DNA from: DATJBC01 sp035515515 | Lineage (GTDB): Bacteria; Actinomycetota; Acidimicrobiia; Acidimicrobiales; UBA8190 | Length of the DNA: 12,043 nucleotides | Direction of reading: 5' to 3' | NCBI GenBank assembly: GCA_035515515.1 | Contig: DATJBC010000331.1 | Coordinates: forward strand, 1 to 12,043 | In this document: positions 1-5,169 of the stretch, piece by piece | Layout of the letters: each line of letters starts with the position of its first letter | Position numbering within the stretch: the first letter of the stretch is position 1 | The notes under the pieces: generated by a model | Seen by the model: only the letters and a program-made list of their open reading frames with translations | Database searches by the model: none | Told to the model about the DNA's origin: nothing | Translations under genes and position numbers: made by a program

Positions 1-114
1 CTGGCCGGGCCCCGCGCCGAGCTGCGCGTGCTGCCCGGCGCCGGCCACCGGCTGCGCGCCGACCCGCGCGCCGTGGCCCTGCTGGCCGGGTGGCTCGAGC
101 GCCAGGGGCCCTGA
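1..114 (+). CDS. alpha/beta-hydrolase-like protein, C-terminal end (partial)
   Basis: Only the last 37 codons are in the window, read in frame from base 1 to a TGA at 112-114. The peptide has the pattern of an alpha/beta-hydrolase C-terminus: a short strand (ELRVLPGAGH), a His that would be the catalytic histidine in GAGHRLRADP, then a closing helix (AVALLAGWLERQ). The nucleophile and acid residues lie upstream and cannot be checked. Its stop codon sits at the edge of the loop of a strong hairpin shared with the convergent thiE. The substrate cannot be predicted. The assignment rests on a short pattern, so another family with a similar tail remains possible. Confidence 0.55.
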   Translation: MAGPRAELRVLPGAGHRLRADPRAVALLAGWLERQGP

Positions 115-129
115 CGCCCGGGCCCCTGG
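102..129. terminator. hairpin between convergent hydrolase and thiE ends
   Basis: CCAGGGGCCC (102-111) is the exact reverse complement of GGGCCCCTGG (120-129), giving a perfect 10-bp GC-rich stem with an 8-base loop that includes the TGA of the upstream gene. There is no T-run on either strand, as is common in high-GC actinobacteria. Its position between two gene ends (114 and 137) suggests a bidirectional terminator. Confidence 0.5.
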
Positions 130-136
130 GGGCGCG

Positions 137-784
137 CTAGCGCCGGCCGGACAGCTGCTCGTCGATGGCGGCCCGCAACGACGACGCCGCCCGGCGGGGG
201 TCGGGGGCCTCGGTGAGGAATCGCACCACCACGAAGTGGCGGGCGCCCGCGGCGGCCAGCCCGGGGACGGTCTCGGGGGTCACGCCGCCGGTGACGAACA
301 CGGGCCGCCCGGCGTCGGCGACGGCGGCCGTCACGTAGGCGACGCCGGTTCCCGGCCGTCCCGGCTTGGTGGGGGTGGGGGCCACCGGCCCCGCCGAGAT
401 GTAGTCGACGGGCTCGCGCCGGCTGGCCTCGAGCTCGTGGGGGGCGTGCGTCGACAGGCCCACGATGGCACCGGCTCCCAGGATGCGGCGGGCCAGTGAC
501 GACGACGCGTCGTCCTGGCCGAGGTGGACGCCGTCGGCGCCGGCGTCCAACGCCAGGTCCGGGCGGTCGTTCACGATGAACGGCACACCGTGGTCGCCGC
601 ACACGCGCTTGGCCACCCGGGCACGGTCCACGACGGCGCGCGCCGTCAGGCTCTTGTCGCGCAGCTGCACCACGTCGACCCCGCCCAGGATGCACGCCTC
701 GATGAACGAAGCCAGGTCGGGACGGTCCGGCGTGCACAGGTAGAGGCGGCGCGCCGTGATGGGCGCGGCGCCCGGTGCGCTCAA
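137..784 (-). CDS. thiE: thiamine-phosphate synthase (ThiE)
   Basis: Predicted cytosolic thiamine-phosphate synthase (EC 2.5.1.3), which joins HMP-pyrophosphate and the thiazole phosphate carboxylate. The 215-aa TIM-barrel length suits the family. Visible motifs are QLRDK (residues 40-44, the QxRxK pyrophosphate-binding pattern), VNDRPDLAL then GADGVHLGQDD (71-92), GLSTHAPHE (109-117) and GPVAPTPTKPGRPGTG (132-147, phosphate loop), followed by a late FVTGGVTPETV glycine strand. The only good start before the conserved first strand is TTG at 784, which overlaps the TGA of the preceding gene as TTGA, so translation is probably coupled. An AAGGCGG stretch lies a short way upstream inside that gene. 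No TPP riboswitch is visible; the gene ends a three-gene cluster. A TenI-like regulator is a less likely alternative, because the substrate loop is intact. Confidence 0.9.
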   Translation of the reverse strand: MSAPGAAPITARRLYLCTPDRPDLASFIEACILGGVDVVQLRDKSLTARAVVDRARVAKRVCGDHGVPFIVNDRPDLALDAGADGVHLGQDDASSSLARRILGAGAIVGLSTHAPHELEASRREPVDYISAGPVAPTPTKPGRPGTGVAYVTAAVADAGRPVFVTGGVTPETVPGLAAAGARHFVVVRFLTEAPDPRRAASSLRAAIDEQLSGRR

Positions 785-1485
785 CGGCGGGCGGCCGCCT
801 TCTTGGCCCTGGCCGCGGGCGCCGCGGCGGGCTCCTTCGTGGTCGACGCCTTGGGGGGGCGGGGCGCCCCCGGGCGCGCCGGTGCGCGGGCCGCCGGGCG
901 CTCGCCCGCCTCGGCGGCGCGTGCCTTGTGCGCGGCCTTGAGCCCCTGCTTGAAGAGGCGCACCTCCTGGAGCGTCTCGGGGCCCGTGATGTCGGCCACC
1001 GACCGGCGGCTCTCCCGGTCGCTGTAGGGGGCGCTCGCTGCCTCCCACCCCTCCGGGCGCACGCCGAGCTGCTTGCCCAGGAGCGCCACGAAGATCTTGG
1101 CCTTCTGCTCGCCGAAGCCGGGGAGCGCCCGCACCCGCGTGTAGAGCTCGGTGCCCGAGGTGACTCCCTGCCAGAGGCCCTCGGCGCGCCCGTCGTAGTC
1201 GTCGGTGATGCGCCGTGCCAACTCGTGTACACGGGTGGCCATGGATCCGGGGTAGCGGTGCAACGCCGGCTTGGCCGAGAACGACGCGGACAGCTGCTCG
1301 GGGTCCATGGCCGCCACCTCCCCGGCGTCGAGATCCCTGCCCAGGCGGCGTTGCAGCTCCAGGGGGCTGGCGAAGGCCCATTCGAGCGGCACCTGCTGGT
1401 CGAGCACCATGCCCACGAGCAAGGCGAAGGGGTTGCTCGACAACAGGGCGTCGGCGTCGCGGTCCTGGCTGAGGTGGAGGCTCAC
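781..1485 (-). CDS. HhH-GPD-type base-excision repair protein with basic tail
   Basis: 234 aa, probably a DNA-binding or glycosylase-like protein of the HhH-GPD superfamily, in an uncharacterised actinobacterial branch. An N-terminal helix carries MVLDQQVPLEWAF (26-38), like the QQV segment of AlkA-type glycosylases. The helix-hairpin-helix is ALPGFGEQKAKIFVALLG (120-137). The stretch after it (KQLGVRPEGWEAA) lacks an Asp where the catalytic Asp of EndoIII/AlkA normally falls, so classical glycosylase activity is uncertain. Residues 188-234 are an Ala/Pro/Lys/Arg-rich tail resembling histone H1, likely disordered. The GTG start at 1485 is the only upstream start, since a stop lies five codons before it; GGAGGG is only one base away, while TACGCT lies eight bases upstream. 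The stop overlaps the thiE start. Confidence 0.8.
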   Translation of the reverse strand: MSLHLSQDRDADALLSSNPFALLVGMVLDQQVPLEWAFASPLELQRRLGRDLDAGEVAAMDPEQLSASFSAKPALHRYPGSMATRVHELARRITDDYDGRAEGLWQGVTSGTELYTRVRALPGFGEQKAKIFVALLGKQLGVRPEGWEAASAPYSDRESRRSVADITGPETLQEVRLFKQGLKAAHKARAAEAGERPAARAPARPGAPRPPKASTTKEPAAAPAARAKKAAARR

Positions 1486-1493
1486 GCCCTCCG

Positions 1494-1499
1494 AGCGTA
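1494..1499 (-). promoter_or_regulatory. possible -10 box of the HhH-GPD gene
   Basis: TACGCT on the minus strand lies 8 bases before the GTG at 1485. It fits the TANNNT pattern seen before other starts in this window. Since another gene ends only 32 bases upstream, this would be an internal promoter of the cluster. GGAGGG is also present, so it is the weakest of the set. Confidence 0.3.
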
Positions 1500-1517
1500 C
1501 TCAGCCCGCGCCGCCCG

Positions 1518-1862
1518 TCACTCCGAGTGGGTGCTCGCCTCCTGTCGGGCCCGCGCCACCAGGGAGGTCAGCGAGGCCACCGCGAACTTGCCCCCACCCA
1601 CCTCGGCGATCCAGGCGCCCTCCTCCAAGGCGTGACATCCCTCGTAGAACCAGTAGGTGCGCGTCTTCTCGACCGAGGCACCCGAGGTCCCCGGGGGATC
1701 GGGGAGCCGGGCCACGGTGGCGGGATCGTGCTCGAGCCACGCGCGCAGCAGGTCGTCGAGCGTGAACGGTCCGCTCACGTCGTGGATGGCGGCTTCCGCC
1801 ACGATCGCCGAGAGGATGCTGTTGGCGGCGATCGACACCCAGTCCTCAGCGTCCCCCCGCAT
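1518..1862 (-). CDS. conserved-looking hypothetical protein, 114 aa
   Basis: I do not recognise a family. The protein has an N-terminal helical region (SIAANSILSAIVAEAAIHDV, about 10-29), an acidic helix (FTLDDLLRAWLEHDPA), a Pro-rich link (LPDPPGTSG), then an aromatic, strand-like half (TRTYWFYEGCHALEEGAWIAEVG) ending in a helix. One Cys is present; there is no signal peptide or membrane segment, so it should be cytosolic. Strong third-position GC across its length supports real coding over the opposite-strand reading. ATG at 1862 follows a TAGCCT box by six bases and has no Shine-Dalgarno, suggesting a leaderless message. It is first in a cluster with the HhH-GPD protein (32-bp gap) and thiE. 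This tells little about function. Confidence 0.65.
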   Translation of the reverse strand: MRGDAEDWVSIAANSILSAIVAEAAIHDVSGPFTLDDLLRAWLEHDPATVARLPDPPGTSGASVEKTRTYWFYEGCHALEEGAWIAEVGGGKFAVASLTSLVARARQEASTHSE

Positions 1863-1868
1863 GCCGCG

Positions 1869-1874
1869 AGGCTA
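1869..1874 (-). promoter_or_regulatory. candidate -10 box, leaderless promoter of 114-aa gene cluster
   Basis: TAGCCT (minus strand) ends six bases before the ATG at 1862, which would put the transcription start at or near the A of the start codon. A short dyad, CCACG-C-CGTGG (1889-1899), lies 14 bases further upstream. No clear -35 is seen. Confidence 0.5.
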
Positions 1875-1952
1875 ATCCCCGGGACCCGCCACGCCGTGGT
1901 TCTTCCCGCCTCCTGTGGACACGCGGTGCGACGTCCCCAGAGGCTGAACGCA

Positions 1953-1958
1953 TACCGT
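1953..1958 (+). promoter_or_regulatory. possible -10 box upstream of the whiB-like gene
   Basis: TACCGT fits TANNNT and lies about 65 bases before the ATG at 2025, which would give a leader of roughly 60 bases. No convincing -35 is present. It is the best candidate in the divergent region 1863-2024, but weak. Confidence 0.25.
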
Positions 1959-2024
1959 GGTCAGAGTCGACGACCGCTCAGGTTGTTCCCACTGAGGGTG
2001 GTGGATGGGTCGGGGGGCCTAAAG

Positions 2025-2399
2025 ATGGCCCCGGAGACTGCCGAAAGCCTGCGCATGTCCAGTCTCGCCGTCTCCTTCCCCGCCGAGGACGAGCCCGGGG
2101 ACACCCCCGACGACGCCGTGGACGTGGCGCCCGTGGTGGTGCAACTGCTGCGTCGCCCTCGTTGGCAGACGCGCGCTGAATGCCGTGGCCAACGCGTGGA
2201 GATGTTCATCCCCGACCGCGGGGGACCCTCGGCGCGCGCCAAGCAACTGTGCGCGCGGTGCACGGTGCGCGCCGAGTGCCTGAAGTTCGCGTTGGCCATT
2301 CCCGACCTCGTGGGTTACTGGGCCGGCACCAACGAGCGCGAGCGCCGGCGTCTGCGGGCCGAGCGCCGCCGCCGACTGCGCGAGCGCGCCGCCAGCTGA
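2025..2399 (+). CDS. WhiB-family Fe-S transcriptional regulator
   Basis: 124-aa WhiB-like protein, expected to bind a [4Fe-4S] cluster and act with the principal sigma factor at promoters. The four cluster cysteines are C53, C76, C79 and C85 (C-X22-C-X2-C-X5-C). The family turn is present as GYWAGTNERERRRLR (97-111), followed by an Arg-rich DNA-binding tail to residue 124. Two departures from the usual pattern are Thr instead of Pro after the third Cys (CARCTVRAEC) and GYWAG instead of G-V/I-W-G-G. The first 45 residues are an acidic, Pro-rich extension. ATG at 2025 is preferred because GGGGGG lies eight bases upstream; ATG at 2055 is the alternative. It is transcribed alone, divergently from the thiE cluster. 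The WhiB subclass cannot be fixed from the sequence. Confidence 0.92.
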   Translation: MAPETAESLRMSSLAVSFPAEDEPGDTPDDAVDVAPVVVQLLRRPRWQTRAECRGQRVEMFIPDRGGPSARAKQLCARCTVRAECLKFALAIPDLVGYWAGTNERERRRLRAERRRRLRERAAS

Positions 2400-2426
2400 T
2401 CCCCCCGTCAGGCGCGCACCACCCGG

Positions 2427-2436
2427 GCTCCGGAGC
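2427..2436. promoter_or_regulatory. perfect palindrome after whiB, before a -10 box
   Basis: GCTCCGGAGC is a perfect 10-bp palindrome lying 14 bases upstream of the TACGCT box at 2451. It could be an operator in the -35 region or, with the flanking CCC/GGG, a small hairpin ending the whiB-like transcript. Function unproven. Confidence 0.3.
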
Positions 2437-2450
2437 GGGCCTCTCGTCGG

Positions 2451-2456
2451 TACGCT
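2451..2456 (+). promoter_or_regulatory. candidate -10 box for the small ORF and SDR gene
   Basis: TACGCT ends six bases before a GTG at 2463, the same geometry as at the leaderless-type starts elsewhere in the window. It is the only TANNNT box I noticed close upstream of the SDR gene. Confidence 0.4.
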
Positions 2457-2462
2457 GCCCCG

Positions 2463-2618
2463 GTGCCCGGGCGCGACCGCTGCGTCACCGTCTCCCCCCG
2501 CCCAACCCGCCGCGCCCGCCCCACCCTGCGCCGCTCCCCAGGCGCCTGCCTCGTCCCCGTCGAGCCCCGCCCCTGCTCGTGGCGCGCCGCCGCCGACGCC
2601 GAGGGGTGGGGCTGGTGA
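2463..2618 (+). CDS. candidate 51-aa small ORF upstream of the SDR
   Basis: GTG at 2463 opens an unbroken 51-codon frame ending in TGA (2616-2618), one base before the GTG of the SDR (TGAGGTG), an arrangement that would allow coupled translation. Support is the TANNNT box six bases before the GTG. The peptide is Arg/Pro-rich with three or four Cys and ends EGWGW; it resembles no family I know. High GC makes chance open frames common here, so the stretch may instead be a 157-base leader. If real it could be a leader peptide or a small basic protein. Confidence 0.3.
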   Translation: MPGRDRCVTVSPRPTRRARPTLRRSPGACLVPVEPRPCSWRAAADAEGWGW

Positions 2619-2619
2619 G

Positions 2620-3525
2620 GTGCGTGAGGCTCACGCGGCCGGGCCTCCGGTGAGCACGCCGTCCCCCGGCGGGCGGCGGGTGGCCCTGGTCACGGGGGCG
2701 AGCCGGGGGATCGGCCGGGCCTCGGCCCTGGCCCTGGCGGCGGTGGGGCTCGACGTCGCCATCGCCGCCCGGACCGTGCACGAGGGGGACGCCGTGGACG
2801 AGACCGCCCCCGGGGGCGTCCTTCCCATCCCGGGGAGCCTCGACTCCACCGCCCGCCTCGTCGAAGAGGCGGGGGCCCGCGCCCTGCCCCTGCGCATGGA
2901 CCTCCTGGACCGGAATTCTGTGACGGGGGCGGTCGAACGAGTCCTGGAGGAGTGGGGGCGGATCGACGTCCTGGTCAACAACGCCGTCCATACCGGCCCG
3001 GGGAGCATGGAGCCGTTCCTCGAGCTCGACATCGACACCGTCGAGGCCAAGCTGGAGGCCAACGTGGTGGCACAGCTCGTGCTGATCAAGGCGGTCCTAC
3101 CCGGCATGCTGGCGCGCGGGGAGGGCACGGTCATCGACATCACGTCCGCGGTGGCGACGAGCGATCCCCCCGCTCCCACCGGGCGAGGCGGCTGGGGCCT
3201 CGGCTACGCCGTCACCAAAGGGGCGTTCCACCGGGTGGCGGGCATCCTCGCCGTCGAGCTCGGCGACCGGGGCATCTTCGCCGTCAACGTGGATCCGGGG
3301 TACGTGCTCACCGAGCGCATGACCGCCGCCCAGGAGCGACTCGGCCTGGCGGGCCGCTATCCCGGAGCGCCGCCGTCGGTCCCCGGCTCGGTCGTCGCCT
3401 GGCTGGCGGGTGGCGACGGCGGCGTGTCCCCCGAGCGCCGCGCCGAGCTGAACGGCACCACCGTCATCGCCCAGCGCGTGGCCCGCACCGAGGGACTGCA
3501 CCCGGACTGGCGGGAGCGGGCCTGA
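2620..3525 (+). CDS. short-chain dehydrogenase/reductase (SDR)
   Basis: Predicted NAD(P)-dependent oxidoreductase of the classical SDR fold, cytosolic, substrate unknown. Numbered from GTG 2620 (301 aa): cofactor motif TGASRGIG (25-32), NNAV (120-123, where NNAG is usual), active-site Asn148, Ser176, Tyr196 and Lys200 (YAVTK), then DPGYVLTERM. Between the second strand (AARTVHEG) and MDLLD there is an acidic loop with LPIPGSLDSTARLVEEAGA, typical of the HSDL2-like branch, which I infer is the nearest group. The C-terminus (after about 245) is Gly/Ala-rich. The start is uncertain: GTG 2620 has GGTGAG directly before it, while GTG 2650 would leave nine residues before the first strand, common for SDRs. 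It converges on the SnoaL-like gene, with only seven bases between stops. Confidence 0.88.
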   Translation: MREAHAAGPPVSTPSPGGRRVALVTGASRGIGRASALALAAVGLDVAIAARTVHEGDAVDETAPGGVLPIPGSLDSTARLVEEAGARALPLRMDLLDRNSVTGAVERVLEEWGRIDVLVNNAVHTGPGSMEPFLELDIDTVEAKLEANVVAQLVLIKAVLPGMLARGEGTVIDITSAVATSDPPAPTGRGGWGLGYAVTKGAFHRVAGILAVELGDRGIFAVNVDPGYVLTERMTAAQERLGLAGRYPGAPPSVPGSVVAWLAGGDGGVSPERRAELNGTTVIAQRVARTEGLHPDWRERA

Positions 3526-3534
3526 CCGCCGCTC
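3514..3534. terminator. short hairpin across convergent SDR and SnoaL-like ends
   Basis: GAGCGG (3514-3519) pairs with CCGCTC (3529-3534) around a 9-base loop that contains the SDR stop codon; the 3' arm reaches the stop of the opposite gene. No T-run. A plausible but modest bidirectional terminator. Confidence 0.3.
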
Positions 3535-3928
3535 AGGACTCGGTGCCCTGGTAGTCCTCGATCGAGGCGCCCATCTGCCTCTCGACCTCCTTGAGGTCGA
3601 AGTAGTCGCGCCACCGGGTCACGAGCCCGTCGGCGTCCAGCTCGACCATCGTGCAGCCGTGGATCTCGATCACGGTGTTGCCGCCCAGCGTTCCCCGCCC
3701 CACCCATTCGAACGCCCCGCCGCGGGCGTTGCCGTAGGAGGCCGTCACGTCCTGGGTCCAATCAGGGAACGACGCGTCCGTGACGTCCTCCACCGACTTG
3801 ATGTCGGTCGTCGCCGAGGTCACCGGATCGGTGAAGGCGCCGTTCGGTGCGAACAGCTCCCGGAGGCGGATGGTGGCATTGGCACCCAGCGCCAGCGTGA
3901 GCCGTGTCGTCCAGTCGTCCCACTCCAT
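3533..3928 (-). CDS. SnoaL/NTF2-like domain protein
   Basis: 131 aa, about the length of a single SnoaL-like (NTF2 fold) domain. The opening helix is followed by LRELFAPNGAFTDPVTSATTDIKSVEDV (about 22-50), a typical SnoaL pattern in which the Asp of F-T-D-P lines the pocket. The FPDWTQDVTASY strand follows, and the family end pattern is LDADGLVTRWRDYFDLKEVERQM (98-120). Related domains act as polyketide cyclases, epoxide hydrolases, isomerases or ligand binders; which applies here cannot be read from the sequence. The ATG at 3928 has a good Shine-Dalgarno, GGGGGAG five bases upstream, in contrast with the leaderless-looking genes nearby. It is divergent from the luciferase-like oxidoreductase, so shared control is possible. 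Confidence 0.82.
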   Translation of the reverse strand: MEWDDWTTRLTLALGANATIRLRELFAPNGAFTDPVTSATTDIKSVEDVTDASFPDWTQDVTASYGNARGGAFEWVGRGTLGGNTVIEIHGCTMVELDADGLVTRWRDYFDLKEVERQMGASIEDYQGTES

Positions 3929-4006
3929 GTGAGCTCCCCCTTGTCGCCTGCCTCAGACGAGCGTCGACCAGAGCGCCTCGAGCGCCGTGCGGGAGAACGG
4001 TGGTCG

Positions 4007-4051
4007 GGGCGGCAGCTTGGCAGCCGCCCGGGGCGGGCTCAAACCCGCTCC
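4007..4051. other. two adjacent hairpins in the SnoaL-like / luciferase-like intergenic region
   Basis: GGGCGGC (4007-4013) pairs with GCCGCCC (4023-4029), and immediately after it GGGGCGGG (4030-4037) pairs with CCCGCTCC (4044-4051) with one G-T wobble and a CTCAAA loop. They lie 36 bases before the TAGCGT box, so they could insulate the downstream promoter from read-through. The rest of 3929-4099 shows nothing else I can name. Confidence 0.35.
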
Positions 4052-4087
4052 CGCCCGGCGCCGGTGGAGCGTCCGGGGCGTGGTGCC

Positions 4088-4093
4088 TAGCGT
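4088..4093 (+). promoter_or_regulatory. candidate -10 box, leaderless promoter of luciferase-like gene
   Basis: TAGCGT ends six bases before the GTG at 4100. There is no Shine-Dalgarno between them, which fits a transcript starting at the GTG. Confidence 0.5.
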
Positions 4094-4099
4094 GCAGGC

Positions 4100-4993
4100 G
4101 TGCGCATCGGCGTCCTGCTCCTCCCCGAGTTCCGGTGGTCGGAGGCCAAAGAGCTCTGGCGGGGCGCCGAGGACCTCGGGTTCGACCACGCCTGGACCTA
4201 CGACCACCTGGCTTGGCGGCAGCTCCACGCCAGCCCCTGGTACGCGGCTGTGCCGTCGCTGGCGGCGGCCGCCGTCGTCACCGAGCGCATCCGCCTCGGC
4301 ACGCTGGTGGCGTCGCCGAACTTCCGCCACCCCATGACCCTGGCCCGCGAGCTCATCACCCTGGACGAGCTCAGCGAGGGCCGCTTCACCCTGGGCATCG
4401 GCGCCGGCGGGACGGGATGGGACGCCGTCATGCTCGGGAACGAGCCGTGGACGCCCGCCGAACGTAGCGCCCGGTTCGTCGAATTCGTCACGATGCTCGA
4501 CCAGCTCCTGCGCGAGCCCGAGACGTCCGTGCGCGGCGACTACTACCGGGTGGTGGACGGGCGGACCCACCCCGGATGCGTGCAGAGGCCTCGGCTGCCG
4601 TTCGCCGTGGCGGCCACGGGCCCGCGGGGCATGCGCCTGGCGGCCGCGCTCGGCCAGACATGGGTCACCACCGGTGACCTCGCCGGCGGTGACGACCTGT
4701 TGCCGGCCGCCGAGGGGGTGCGCGTCGTCGGCGCGCAGATGGAGGCCCTCGACGAGGCGTGCACGGTCGTGGGGCGCGACCCCGCCACGCTCGCCCGGCT
4801 CGTGCTCACCGGGCCGAGGCTCGACCCCGGCACGGCGTCGCCCGCCGCCTTCGAGGACACGGTGGGCCGCTACGGCGAGATCGGCGTCACTGACCTCGTG
4901 GTGCACTGGCCGCGCACCGACGGCCCCTACGCGGGCGACCGCGGGGTGTTCGAGCGGATCTTCTCGGAGCGCGCTGGTCACACGACGCTCTGA
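4100..4993 (+). CDS. luciferase-like (LLM class) flavin/F420-dependent oxidoreductase
   Basis: 297 aa, TIM-barrel luciferase-like monooxygenase superfamily; in actinobacteria such proteins usually use coenzyme F420, so an F420-dependent oxidoreductase is inferred. Seen motifs: MRIGVLLLPE (first strand), WTYDHLAW (32-39), RIRLGTLVASPNFRHPMTLARE (63-84), ITLDELSEGRFTLGIGAGG (86-104, characteristic of this superfamily), and LPFAVAATGPRGMRLAAALGQTWVTTGD (166-193). The final third (VGRYGEIGVTDLVVHWP) is the usual closing strand, so the gene is full length. The substrate is unknown. The GTG start at 4100 is set by MRIG and by TAGCGT six bases upstream. It is monocistronic and divergent from the SnoaL-like gene. 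Confidence 0.9.
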   Translation: MRIGVLLLPEFRWSEAKELWRGAEDLGFDHAWTYDHLAWRQLHASPWYAAVPSLAAAAVVTERIRLGTLVASPNFRHPMTLARELITLDELSEGRFTLGIGAGGTGWDAVMLGNEPWTPAERSARFVEFVTMLDQLLREPETSVRGDYYRVVDGRTHPGCVQRPRLPFAVAATGPRGMRLAAALGQTWVTTGDLAGGDDLLPAAEGVRVVGAQMEALDEACTVVGRDPATLARLVLTGPRLDPGTASPAAFEDTVGRYGEIGVTDLVVHWPRTDGPYAGDRGVFERIFSERAGHTTL

Positions 4994-5037
4994 GGCCGCG
5001 CCGCTCCGCTGGGGCGTCCGACAGGTGATTTCCCCTA

Positions 5038-5153
5038 CCCGTTGCAGGTGATGATCCGCTTCCGGCAGGCCCTCCCGCCCGTCAACACTGACACGGGTTC
5101 CATGAAGTTGTTCAGCCGTTGCGGTCGCAGGACGCCCGGGACGGTGCAACGGG
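5038..5153 (+). promoter_or_regulatory. possible structured leader before the secreted-protein pair
   Basis: CCCGTTGCA (5038-5046) is the exact reverse complement of TGCAACGGG (5145-5153), which could close a roughly 115-base element ending 16 bases before the ATG at 5170. Inside it, GTCA-ACAC-TGAC flanked by CCC/GGG (about 5078-5097) can form a hairpin, as can CCGTTGCGG (5116-5124). I cannot match it to a known riboswitch. A 9-bp match over this span could arise by chance in such GC-rich DNA. Confidence 0.25.
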
Positions 5154-5169
5154 GTCCGGGGGGTTGGGG

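Noticed and set aside
784..1381. N-terminal extension of the ThiE frame into the HhH-GPD gene
   Set aside because: The extra part is Arg/Gly/Pro-rich shadow of the overlapping gene, and ThiE proteins begin just before the RRLYLCTPDR strand.
1527..2024. N-terminal extension of the WhiB-like frame back to 1527
   Set aside because: The frame is open but overlaps the 114-aa gene on the other strand and has no WhiB-like content; GGGGGG before ATG 2025 marks a better start.
3525..4100. SDR, SnoaL-like and luciferase-like genes as one natural-product or steroid-degradation cluster
   Set aside because: They lie on different strands with separate promoters, and no synthase, ligase, oxygenase or transporter of such a pathway is present.
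3953..5149. 398-codon open frame on the minus strand opposite the luciferase-like gene
   Set aside because: It lies antisense to a clearly conserved enzyme and its translation is low-complexity Arg/Gly/Ala. Its last residues (SRTALEALWSTLV) look protein-like but lie in intergenic DNA with no start of their own; at most a decayed gene end.
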